From: Nocardiopsis sp. CC223A
GTDB lineage: Bacteria; Actinomycetota; Actinomycetes; Streptosporangiales; Streptosporangiaceae
DNA: 48,439 bases
Direction: 5' to 3'
Assembly: GCF_030766825.1 (NCBI RefSeq)
Contig: NZ_JASFDV010000055.1
Coordinates: forward strand, 1 to 48,439
Below, in pieces: positions 15,614-22,877 of the stretch. Under the pieces are notes generated by a model that did no database searches, was not told where the DNA came from, and was given only the letters and a program-made list of their open reading frames with translations. Numbering within the stretch: the first letter of the stretch is position 1; each line of letters begins with the position of its first letter. Made by a program: the position numbers and the translations under genes.

Positions 15614-15634
15614 GTCGACCCTAGTACAGTCGAC
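15614..15634. promoter_or_regulatory. Pair of GTCGAC sites just upstream of the EVE gene
   Basis: GTCGAC occurs at 15614-15619 and again at 15629-15634, flanking CCCTAGTACA and ending three bases before the EVE gene's ATG at 15638. GTCGAC is the sequence I expect the adjacent SalI/XamI-type system to recognise. The pair could make this start region methylation-sensitive; TAGTAC between the sites could serve as a -10 element. Confidence 0.4.
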
Positions 15635-15637
15635 ACC

Positions 15638-16135
15638 ATGAGCCCACGGTATTATCTACTTGTCGTTGGCGATAGGAAGCCTCTCGCCTGGATTATCAGT
15701 CAGCAACGCACAGCTTTCGCATCGCGTCGCAGCAGGATTGCAAGCCAATTGAAGGTTGGAGATCGCATGATGATCTATACAACTCGAGGTTGCTTTCACA
15801 ACCCAACGCGCGATCGCGGTCGGCTAATCGCGGAGGCACGGGTTACCTCAAATGTTGCAGAACTTGAGAACCCGGTAGAATTCGACGGAAGATATTTCAC
15901 CAAAGGGTGCGATCTTAGGATCGACCATATTGCCCCCTTGGGCAAGGGTCCTATTCTCGCAGGCCTCGTTGATCAGCTCGACACATTCCCTCCGGCATGG
16001 GCTACTCATATCCGGCGCAGCCTGGTTCCCTTGAACAAGAAGGACTTCACAATCCTCAAGAAATCCCTTGAGCCTACTACTGTCACGCGGCATCAAGCAC
16101 TCCAGGCGTACATGGACCAAGCTAACCCTACCTAA
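15638..16135 (+). CDS. EVE/PUA-like domain protein
   Basis: A 165-aa protein with the EVE layout: YYLLVVGDRKPLAWIISQQRTAF at the N-terminus, LKVGDRMMIYTT (about residues 39-50) forming the KxGDxxxxY motif, RLIAEARVTSN (about 63-73) and a C-terminal PPAWATHIRRSLVPLNKKDF (about 120-139) with the charged helix after it. EVE domains are related to PUA/YTH folds and bind modified bases in DNA or RNA; they are often linked to modification-dependent defence. Codon use is less GC-biased than in the PKS operon. The restriction-modification genes follow 291 bp later on the same strand, so it may be an accessory reader or controller. Confidence 0.82.
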   Translation: MSPRYYLLVVGDRKPLAWIISQQRTAFASRRSRIASQLKVGDRMMIYTTRGCFHNPTRDRGRLIAEARVTSNVAELENPVEFDGRYFTKGCDLRIDHIAPLGKGPILAGLVDQLDTFPPAWATHIRRSLVPLNKKDFTILKKSLEPTTVTRHQALQAYMDQANPT

Positions 16136-16202
16136 TCAAGGGTGGTCCAAAGGTTCAATCCCGCCTTCCAAGAGTCCACCAGAAAAGAATATAAAATAGG
16201 TA

Positions 16203-16225
16203 GAGTCACTACATGATAGTGACTC
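16203..16225. terminator. Perfect 9-bp inverted repeat after the EVE gene
   Basis: GAGTCACTA (16203-16211) and TAGTGACTC (16217-16225) with a 5-nt loop, 68 bp after the EVE stop and about 200 bp before the restriction gene. It could terminate EVE transcription, though no T-run follows, or be an operator for the restriction-modification promoter. The remaining gap (16226-16426) has a second short hairpin (ACCTT-TAGTG-AAGGT) and no gene. Confidence 0.45.
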
Positions 16226-16426
16226 ATCGAGGCGACCTTTAGTGAAGGTGCCCCCACTGCCTGTTAATCATAAGATCAGGTTTTCAGTACTGCGCTATAC
16301 GACCTCCGGAAGACCGACGACCTGGCGCAGGGTTATCCACAGCTCTATACACCACAGACCAGCGGTCGCGTAGACTACCCACAGCCCTCCTAGCCAGGGT
16401 ACCCCCAGCAACAAGGCGGACATCAA

Positions 16427-17377
16427 GTGATTAACTCCGACAAACCCCAACTCTGGAAAAATGACGTTGAGGCATCCGTCCAGCTCTACAATAACTGGTT
16501 CCTGGAAGCCGCCCCGAAGGCTTATCGAGAAACGCGGCTTCTCACAATCGAAGAGGTAGAGCAGACCCTTCAGTGGACAGCCAACATGACCAATATTACT
16601 CCTGAGGTTCTGAAATCCCATCCGAAAGCCCTGGCTACTCTTCGCATGAGCACAGCTCCCCCGATTGCCAGAGATCGCCTGGTTGGCCTTTCGCATGGAT
16701 CGAAGTCTCTTGTTGACAAGATGGAGAAGGAGGGAAAGCTCCCATCCAGAATGAAAGAGGATGCTTGCCATGCACATCTCTCCAAAATGTGCAATGTGAT
16801 AAACGACCTCTTGGATTTGGATCTTTTCGAGTGGCGTCGAACGGGCGAACCTGCCGCTCCTCGCCAGCGAGAACTCGCAGCTACTGTCATTGCAGACCGC
16901 CTTTGCGGCGCCATCTCTGACCCCATCGTGAGAAATGCCCAAGAGAAACGACAGCTAGCACTTATTGAGGCTTGGCTCGTTGATCGTGGATACACTAAGA
17001 AGCCCCATCCAGCTTCGCTGCCGCTGCATACTATGCAGCCAGGCACTTTCTCATTCAGGCAGATCGTAGTAGTTGGCGAAGATCACGAGGTCAACATCCC
17101 CGTTGATGTCGTAATTCAACCCCATTCTCCTCAGGGTCATAATCTTCCAGTTCTCATCGAAGCAAAGTCTGCAGGAGATTTCACCAATACAAACAAACGC
17201 CGAAAAGAAGAAGCTACAAAGATTCACCAACTGCAAGCAAGGTATGGGGAGGACATCTCCCTGCTCCTCTTCTTGTGTGGATATTTTAACAGCGGATACC
17301 TGGGTTACTCCGCAGCAGAAGGACTCGACTGGGTCTGGGAACATCGAATCGAGGATTTGGAATATGCAGGCGTTTAG
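16427..17377 (+). CDS. SalI/XamI-family type II restriction endonuclease
   Basis: A 316-aa protein. The family-like N-terminal block LWKNDVEASVQLYNNWFLEAAPKAYR is followed by helical segments (e.g. SKMCNVINDLLDLDLF). The nuclease centre is in the C-terminal third: VNIPVDVVIQP (about 221-231) and LPVLIEAKSAGDFTNTNKRR (about 241-260), giving the D...ExK catalytic pattern. XamI and SalI cut GTCGAC; the specificity here is inferred from family. The start is a GTG at 16427 with AAGGCGG upstream. It overlaps the methyltransferase gene by 14 bp, so the two are coupled with the nuclease first, as I recall for the SalI operon. Confidence 0.85.
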   Translation: MINSDKPQLWKNDVEASVQLYNNWFLEAAPKAYRETRLLTIEEVEQTLQWTANMTNITPEVLKSHPKALATLRMSTAPPIARDRLVGLSHGSKSLVDKMEKEGKLPSRMKEDACHAHLSKMCNVINDLLDLDLFEWRRTGEPAAPRQRELAATVIADRLCGAISDPIVRNAQEKRQLALIEAWLVDRGYTKKPHPASLPLHTMQPGTFSFRQIVVVGEDHEVNIPVDVVIQPHSPQGHNLPVLIEAKSAGDFTNTNKRRKEEATKIHQLQARYGEDISLLLFLCGYFNSGYLGYSAAEGLDWVWEHRIEDLEYAGV

Positions 17378-19136
17378 CAATGGCGCGGTTGAGCAGATCG
17401 AAGGCAAAAGGCTCCTCCTGCAGGGTGAACTGGATGCTGAGCGTACCCTCCTCGAGCGAAATCAGATGGGCCAGTTTGCTACACCTCCGGCCTTGGCTTC
17501 TGAGATCATGAGCTATGCGATTAATCTGCATCAGGAAAAGGAGGTTAGCTTCCTGGAGCCATCTTGCGGGTCGGGGGCGTTCTTTTCAGCCCTGCTCCAA
17601 AACCTGGGTGGCAAAAACATTAGCAAAGCAGTTGGCTTTGAGCTGGATTCACGCTTCGCTCAGGTCGCTACTTCGCTGTGGAGAAGCCATGGACTCCGCG
17701 TTATAGATGGAGACTTCACCTCCGCTGAAACAGAATTCGATGCTAGCGCATCGCTGCTCGTTGCTAACCCTCCATACGTTCGGCATCATCATCTGACGGG
17801 ATCTCAGAAGAATGAACTGCGCTTCCGTTGTTCAAACCAACTAGGGATCAGGCCATCAGGGCTGTCGGGGCTCTACCTCTATTTCATGCTCCTAAGCCAT
17901 CGGCTTCTTGCCTCGGGGGCGGTCTCCGCTTGGCTAATCCCGAGTGAATTCATGGACGTGAACTACGGGGTTGCTCTAAAAGAGTATCTAACGCATAAGG
18001 TCCAACTCATCCGCGTACACCAGTACGACTCTTCAGAAGCTCAATTTGGCGATGCCCTCGTCACCTCAAGTGTCATCGTCTTCAGGAATTTCCCGCCCAC
18101 CCCTGAAAACAGTGCAGAATTCTCTTTTGGAGGAACGCTTTCCCGGCCCAGGGTCTCTCATAAAATTAAAACTGGAGATCTCAAAGTAACGACCAAGTGG
18201 TCGCGCTACATTGATGGCAGTGCAGTGGCCATGCAGGAGGCAGAAGACATCCCCCGGCTTTCTGATTTTTTTAGAATCAGGAGGGGTCTAGCCACGGGCT
18301 CGAATGGCTTCTTCATTCTCTCCCGCGCCGAGGCTCAAAGGGTAGGGATTCAGGACAGGTTTCTTCGACCAATTATCCCTGCCCCCCGAAATCTCCGAGT
18401 AACCCGCATTGAGGCTGACGAACACCGCTGGCCGGATATTCCAGATCAGCTGGCGCTAATTGACTGCTCTCTTCCAATCGAAGAGGTGCGCCAAGAGAAC
18501 CCGGAACTGGCTTCTTACCTGGAAGGGGCAGACGAAAAGGTTCGCAACGGATATCTGGTCAGCAAACGATCTCCTTGGTACAAGCAGGAGGCCAGGGAGG
18601 CGGCCCCTATCCTTCTTACGTACATGGGGAGGGGAAAGGATGGCGAAGCTCCGCTTCGATTCATCCTTAATAAATCTGAAGCGGTTGCCACAAATGTATA
18701 CCTTATGCTCTACCCAACAGATCTCCTTCAGTCCTATCTGAGCCAGGATCCTGAGAGGATTGAAAAGGTCTACCAGGCTCTCCTCGACCTAACACCGCAG
18801 GATATCCGCGAAGGAGGAAGAGTTTATGGTGGCGGCATGCACAAAATGGAACCAAAAGAGCTCGCCGCGCTCCCGGCGCACAGAATCGCAAGCCTTGACG
18901 GATCTCTCGCTCAAAAATCGGCAGACAAAAGCCCATTGCGTTCTTCGGGAAAAACGCCTCAATTCGACAAGAAAAATGCAGGTGAAGTTCGATCCTGGGC
19001 TCGTAAAAACGGCTTCCAAGTATCAGATCGCGGTCGGCTTCGACCGGAGATTTGGGATGCCTGGAGGCGCGCGCAACATGCAGATGCGAGCAACCATCAA
19101 AATCCTGATCCTACAGAACAAACAGCCCTCTGGTGA
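17364..19136 (+). CDS. N6-adenine DNA methyltransferase with Lsr2-like C-terminal segment
   Basis: A 590-aa modification enzyme of the SalI/XamI type. QMGQFATPPALASEIM (about 34-49), motif I FLEPSCGSGAFF (63-74) and NPPYVRHH (135-142) give the gamma-class order of amino-methyltransferases. RGLATGSNGFFIL (about 312-324) belongs to the target-recognition region. The ATG at 17364 sits inside the end of the nuclease gene. The final part, about residues 538-571 (EVRSWARKNGFQVSDRGR, then an acidic/Trp helix), closely follows the DNA-binding C-terminus of the actinobacterial nucleoid protein Lsr2 (WARxNGxxVSxRGR). It should protect host GTCGAC sites; the tail may add non-specific DNA affinity. It has the same lower GC as its neighbours. 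Confidence 0.88.
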   Translation: MQAFSNGAVEQIEGKRLLLQGELDAERTLLERNQMGQFATPPALASEIMSYAINLHQEKEVSFLEPSCGSGAFFSALLQNLGGKNISKAVGFELDSRFAQVATSLWRSHGLRVIDGDFTSAETEFDASASLLVANPPYVRHHHLTGSQKNELRFRCSNQLGIRPSGLSGLYLYFMLLSHRLLASGAVSAWLIPSEFMDVNYGVALKEYLTHKVQLIRVHQYDSSEAQFGDALVTSSVIVFRNFPPTPENSAEFSFGGTLSRPRVSHKIKTGDLKVTTKWSRYIDGSAVAMQEAEDIPRLSDFFRIRRGLATGSNGFFILSRAEAQRVGIQDRFLRPIIPAPRNLRVTRIEADEHRWPDIPDQLALIDCSLPIEEVRQENPELASYLEGADEKVRNGYLVSKRSPWYKQEAREAAPILLTYMGRGKDGEAPLRFILNKSEAVATNVYLMLYPTDLLQSYLSQDPERIEKVYQALLDLTPQDIREGGRVYGGGMHKMEPKELAALPAHRIASLDGSLAQKSADKSPLRSSGKTPQFDKKNAGEVRSWARKNGFQVSDRGRLRPEIWDAWRRAQHADASNHQNPDPTEQTALW

Positions 19137-19569
19137 AACGCAAAGTTGGCCTAGTGTTCTAATTGTAGATTCGGTTTGCCATGGTAAATGGCTATCTGAT
19201 GGATTCGGCGAGGCAGCGTCCCGCTGATGCGGTTGTTTCCCGGACGGAGCAAAGGTCACTTCCCGATCATCGATTGTTGTGAATATAACGAAAAAGCAGG
19301 CGTTGGCCGCGGCCACCAGCGTAGCGGCCAGACGCTGGCCAAACTGGTGTGTATCGCTCTTGATGGAGTCAGGCTGTTGGATTTTGAGACACTTCACCGG
19401 CCCACGGATTTGATCCGTGACTTGGGAGATGGGGCGGTTGCTCGGTGGTTGCTCCGATGCTGGGGGACAGGGCGGTCTTCGGTGGTCTCGGGTGGTCGTT
19501 CGTGGTGTCGGTGCTGCGGGGCGGCGGGGGAGCTATCAGGGCATAGTGGGGTGTATTGGAGTGGCCGGA
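19137..19569. other. Gene-poor junction left of the attachment scar
   Basis: No convincing gene on either strand. The first 250 bases keep the lower GC of the restriction-modification island; GC rises after about 19,400. I see no promoter or repeat worth naming. It is the likely seam between the restriction island and older element or chromosomal DNA. Confidence 0.4.
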
Positions 19570-19616
19570 GCGGACTTTTAATCCGTGGGTTCAGGGTTCG
19601 AGCCCCTGGGGGCCTA
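19570..19616 (+). repeat. 3' half of a tRNA-Lys(UUU)-like gene, putative attachment site
   Basis: A tRNA-like 3' half can be folded: anticodon stem GCGGA (19570-19574) with loop CTTTTAA (anticodon TTT) and TCCGT (19582-19586), a 5-nt variable region, then the T arm CAGGG-TTCGAGC-CCCTG (19592-19608) and the 3' acceptor strand to about 19616. The sequence upstream does not form a D arm or a matching 5' acceptor, so the gene is not intact. A tRNA 3' fragment next to the 3' end of a tyrosine-integrase gene is typical of the attL/attR scar of an integrative element. Confidence 0.65.
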
Positions 19617-19626
19617 CCCACAAAAC

Positions 19627-19664
19627 CCCAGGCCAGAGGCCCTTTTCGAGGCTTCGGGCCTGGG
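19627..19664. terminator. Hairpin just downstream of the tRNA fragment
   Basis: CCCAGGCC (19627-19634) pairs with GGCCTGGG (19657-19664) around a 22-nt loop holding CCTTTTC; TTCTTC follows. It was probably the terminator of the tRNA gene carried with the 3' half. Confidence 0.5.
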
Positions 19665-20149
19665 TTCTTCTCGTTCCAGAGGCCGGTTGGTTGCTCGGAG
19701 CTCGCTCTTTTGTCTTGACCGTGCCTCCCACCTCCCGAGCATCCTCGCTCCGCGCTGCTCTGCGGTGTGCCGTTACGCCCCGTCCCAGCCTGGGCACGTG
19801 CCCACGTGCGCCCACCAAGCGCCCCGCTCGGCGCCCGTGTGCCGCGTCCGTCCCGTCCGGCGGCTTTCCGGGGTGGGGGCGCCTGCGCCGTTTGTGGCCA
19901 GCGGGTGACGGCCGGGGTGTGGGTGGGTAGGAGACTGACGGGCTGCGGGCAATACTTGTTGGGGTGGACATGTACACCGAATCTAGTTCGGTTCTGAAAA
20001 CCCCGTGTTGCGTGCAGAGCGTTTGTGCTGTTCAGGGGCTTGCTGATGCGAAAAGTGGTCTGGGTCACGGACTGGAATGTGCTCGGGAGGGTGGTCACGT
20101 GCGGAGGCGGTGTATCGTCGCAGGTCACGAACCCTGAAAACAGGGAAGG
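19665..20149. other. Non-coding stretch between attachment scar and CRISPR
   Basis: No supportable gene. Frames on both strands are GC-skew artefacts. The last 100 bases, which are AT-richer than the surroundings, lie where a CRISPR leader would be if the array reads rightwards; CCTG-AAAA-CAGG (a small hairpin) ends four bases before the first repeat. Confidence 0.35.
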
Positions 20150-20335
20150 GTTCCGCAGGCCTATAAAGCCCGTAGGGCATGGAAACGACACGTTGGAGCC
20201 AGGAATGCTTGGGCAAGAGATGTTCCGCAGGCCTATAAAGCCCGTAGGGCATGGAAACGTGTAGTCGCCATCGAGCGCCCCGAGCTCTGCCCATGAGGAG
20301 TTCCGTAGTCCCATAAAGCCCGTAGGGCATGAAAT
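20150..20335 (+). CRISPR. Short CRISPR: three repeats, two spacers, no cas genes nearby
   Basis: Two identical 37-nt repeats (20150-20186 and 20222-20258) begin GTTCCGCAGG, contain the hairpin GCCC-GTA-GGGC and end GGAAAC. A third, degenerate copy at 20300-20335 begins GTTCCGTAGT and ends GAAAT, as expected for the distal end. The spacers are 35 nt (20187-20221) and 41 nt (20259-20299) and unrelated to each other. The degenerate copy on the right suggests the leader is on the left. No cas gene occurs in the window, so the array would need cas genes elsewhere, or it is a remnant or an element-borne mini-array. It lies 77 bp beyond the integrase 3' end. Confidence 0.7.
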
Positions 20336-20411
20336 GGTGACTGCTGCCAATACACGGGCCAGGGCGGGAGATCGATGTCTTCTGCCCCGGCCCTGTGGCG
20401 GTGGTGTGAGG

Positions 20412-21896
20412 TCAGTGTGTGGCGGGTGCTCGGTGGGTGGTGAACATGGCAGCGGTGGCTTCGGCCGCTGCCTTGGCGACATCTGGGAACACGGTTTGGT
20501 AGGTGTCCTGGGTGAAGTGGGTGGTGGCGTGGCCGAGTTCGGCGGAGACCACCTTGACGTCGACGCCAGCGGCTAGGGCGGTGGAGGCGGCCCCGTGGCG
20601 TAGCCCGTGCAGCCCGATCGGCGGCAGGTCGGCCGCCTTGCCGATGCGGTTGAACCAGTCGGTGACCTCGGCCGGATGCCATCCCTCGCCGTTCTCGCGG
20701 GTGAACACCAGGCCGCTGTCGGTCCAGTTCTTTCCGGCGGCGAGTTTGGCCTCGAGCTGGTGGCGGCGCCACCGCTTCAACACCCGGGCGGTGGTGGCAT
20801 CCAGGGTGATGGTGCGGGAACCCGCGTCGCTTTTCGGGGTGCTGGTAATGGTTCTCCACCCCACCTGAACGACCTGTGTGGTGATGTCGATCTGCCCGTC
20901 CATGAGTCGCACATTCCGCCATGGCAGCCCGACGGCTTCTCCGCGCCGGAGCCCTTTGATGGCGATGAGGTGGAACAGGGCGTAGATCCAGGGGTATTTG
21001 CGGGCGTGGGTGAGGAAGGCGGTGGTCTGGTCGGGTGTCCAGACCATGACCTCACCGGGAATCGTGCCGTCTTTACGCCACTTCGTCACCCGGTCGGTGG
21101 TCCACACCAGGGGCTTTTTCCTCGGGCAGGACGGCAGCCGGGCGTGGGAGGCGACGTTCACCGTGACGGGCAGCTCGGGCGAGCGGACCGCATCCGACAG
21201 GGCGCTGCGCAAGGTGGCGCGGATGCGGTGCTTGGTGGACAACGAGGTGACACGTCGGCCTTTGACCTGGGCGCGCACCTGCGGATCCGAAGATTCGCGG
21301 CATTCCAGGACGTGCTCGTTGTTCTCCTCGATCACCGCGAACATCGCCTCCACATGGCGCGCTTGGAGCTTGTTCAACGCCAACTGGCCCAGGTGAGGGA
21401 TGAGGTGGTTGCGCAGGTGCCCGGCGTAGGAGGAACGGGTGCCCTCGGCCAGCCCGGGCTTGCCCTTCAACCACTCGGTCAACCACTCAGCCACCGTGGG
21501 AACAGTGGTGCGCACGTCCACGCCGAGGTTGATCCGCCGCTTGACCTCCTCAACGTTCGGTAGGGGTGTGCGGGCGCGCAGCGCGCTCTGAATGAGGTCG
21601 GCGACCCGTACCAGCGTTTCGGGCTCATCGTCGTGGGCGGCTTCGAGCAGGATCTTGATGTGGGCGAGTTCGCCCAAGGCGTCCTCCTGACAGGCCAGGC
21701 CGACCTTGCGGGCCTGGCGGCGTTTGCCGTCGGCGGTGGGCGGGAGTTCGATCTGGTAGCCCCACCGTCCGTGGGTGGAGCTCCAGGTGCCGTTGCGGCG
21801 GCGCAACTTGGGGCAGCGCGCCCCGACGGGCTTCTGGGTATCGGGGTGGCGGCAGGTGCAGCGTTTGAAGGTGGAGCCTTCGCGTACGGTGCTCAC
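20412..21896 (-). CDS. int: Tyrosine recombinase (integrase)
   Basis: A 494-aa site-specific recombinase. The N-terminus has CTCRHPDTQKPVGARCPKLR, a cysteine-rich arm-binding-type region common in actinomycete integrases; a core-binding SAM-like domain spans about 135-230 (VAEWLTEWLKGKPGLAEGTR). The catalytic domain shows GLRRGEAVGLPW (Arg I), HGLRHGAAS (His-430, Arg-433), ELGHATTHFT (the H/W position) and Tyr-466 in DTYQTVF. A GTG at 21896 (GAGGAACG upstream) overlaps the excisionase stop by 4 bp. Its 3' end faces the CRISPR and the tRNA fragment, the usual int-att arrangement of actinomycete integrative elements. Confidence 0.95.
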   Translation of the reverse strand: MSTVREGSTFKRCTCRHPDTQKPVGARCPKLRRRNGTWSSTHGRWGYQIELPPTADGKRRQARKVGLACQEDALGELAHIKILLEAAHDDEPETLVRVADLIQSALRARTPLPNVEEVKRRINLGVDVRTTVPTVAEWLTEWLKGKPGLAEGTRSSYAGHLRNHLIPHLGQLALNKLQARHVEAMFAVIEENNEHVLECRESSDPQVRAQVKGRRVTSLSTKHRIRATLRSALSDAVRSPELPVTVNVASHARLPSCPRKKPLVWTTDRVTKWRKDGTIPGEVMVWTPDQTTAFLTHARKYPWIYALFHLIAIKGLRRGEAVGLPWRNVRLMDGQIDITTQVVQVGWRTITSTPKSDAGSRTITLDATTARVLKRWRRHQLEAKLAAGKNWTDSGLVFTRENGEGWHPAEVTDWFNRIGKAADLPPIGLHGLRHGAASTALAAGVDVKVVSAELGHATTHFTQDTYQTVFPDVAKAAAEATAAMFTTHRAPATH

Positions 21897-22153
21897 CGTT
21901 CCTCGTTCTCCTCCGGGGTGGTGGTGCGCGCACCGCATCCACAGGCTGTGGACAACCCGAGGAAAACGAGGAGCCCGGCGGTGGGGATCCGCCAGTGGCG
22001 GCCCACCCGGTAGACCGGGACAGGGAAGGTCCCCTCATGGAGGTGGCGGTAGACGGTGGTCCGGCTCATCCCGAGCCACCGCCCCGCATGGGCGGGTGTC
22101 ACCCACACAGGCAGGGCGCCGACCTCGGCCAGCCCTGGCACGGTTCCGTTCAC
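21893..22153 (-). CDS. xis: Excisionase-type helix-turn-helix protein
   Basis: An 86-aa protein with a MerR/Xis-type winged helix: WVTPAHAGRWLGMSRTTVYRHLHEGTFP (about residues 19-46) followed by YRVGRHWRIPTAGL (about 50-63), the wing-containing part seen in element excisionases. AAGGAGG lies eight bases before the GTG at 22153; other starts in the same open frame lack a ribosome site. It is translationally coupled to the integrase. The role is to direct excision and possibly repress int. Confidence 0.82.
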   Translation of the reverse strand: MNGTVPGLAEVGALPVWVTPAHAGRWLGMSRTTVYRHLHEGTFPVPVYRVGRHWRIPTAGLLVFLGLSTACGCGARTTTPEENEER

Positions 22154-22478
22154 CTCGTCCACCTCCTTTCCGGCCTCGTTTTCCCTGGTGGTATGCGGTG
22201 CGCGGCCCCGCGTGGTGCGGGGTACCACGTATCCACGCTCGATCTCGGCGAGCTTTGCAAGCGGATCATCGCAAAACCCCAACGGATCTCTCCTCCACCT
22301 CCTCGACCTGGGCCGATACCGGCCCCGGCGGCTTTCGGTCCGGGGATTGCGGGTGGGCGCGGCGGCCTGTCGGCCGCTGCGGCCCTGAACACCCCGGGCG
22401 GCCCCCCGTGTGGACCCTGACCGGGGGTGTGGGGCCGTGTGGGGCGCTACAGCGCCCCACACGGCCCCTGTCTGTCGG
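22154..22478. other. Spacer upstream of xis without a clear gene
   Basis: No frame has both a ribosome site and plausible codon use. The xis frame stays open through most of it but with Arg/Pro-rich shadow composition. It presumably carries the xis-int promoter. GGGGCCGTGTGGGGCGC and its near-inverse GCGCCCCACACGGCCCC (22431-22468) form a strong hairpin at its right edge, just after the stop of the 22,479-22,877 gene: a likely terminator. Confidence 0.45.
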
Positions 22479-22877
22479 TCAGTCGGGGCGGACGTGTCCC
22501 GTGTAGGTGGCCCAGGCCCGATGGGCGGCCCTGACCTGTTCGGGGATGGCCACCGCCCGGTACCGGGCGGCCCCGGTGCGGTGTTCGACCAGGTAGTGGT
22601 CGCCCTCCCACGCCGGGATCCGCTTCAACAGGGCTCCGACGTGGGCGATCTCGGCGAAGGCGTCTTCGTCGGTGGTGGTGTGCGGGAAGTAGGTGATGTC
22701 CAGGGTGGTGTGCTGGCTGACGGGCAGGTCCGGGTGTTCTTCCAGGAAGTCCGCCAAGGCCCGGAGGTCGGCGGTGATCCGGGAGCGCAGTGCGGGCCCG
22801 GCGGTGTCGGTGAACGGCACGGGGTAGGTCCCCTTCTTCTCGGGTGCGGCGGGCAGGTGGGTGTCCGGGGTGTTCAC
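22479..22877 (-). CDS. Hypothetical element protein
   Basis: A 132-aa protein, start GTG at 22877 overlapping the methyltransferase stop by 4 bp. Composition is mixed alpha/beta: PVPFTDTAGPALRSRI, LRALADFLEEHPDLPVSQH, a TTLDITYFPH strand, AFAEIAHVGALLKRIP and WEGDHYLVEHRTG, ending in a helical VAIPEQVRAAHRAWATY. There is no signal peptide, no membrane segment and no motif I recognise. Coupling to the methyltransferase pair suggests a shared function in the element (establishment, anti-restriction or replication control), but that is only context. Confidence 0.65.
   Translation of the reverse strand: MNTPDTHLPAAPEKKGTYPVPFTDTAGPALRSRITADLRALADFLEEHPDLPVSQHTTLDITYFPHTTTDEDAFAEIAHVGALLKRIPAWEGDHYLVEHRTGAARYRAVAIPEQVRAAHRAWATYTGHVRPD

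Noticed and set aside
16295..16942. 215-codon minus-strand frame opposite the restriction gene
   Set aside because: No ribosome site; the plus-strand endonuclease shows the D...ExK motif and couples to the methyltransferase.
19540..19616. Intact tRNA-Lys gene
   Set aside because: The anticodon and T arms fold, but the upstream sequence gives no D arm and no 5' acceptor strand pairing with the 3' end.
19983..20330. Minus-strand frames with a repeated PYGLYRPAE or CPTGFIGLRN motif
   Set aside because: The repeats are the translation of the CRISPR repeat units; the codons between them are the spacers. No ribosome site and no constant repeat length.
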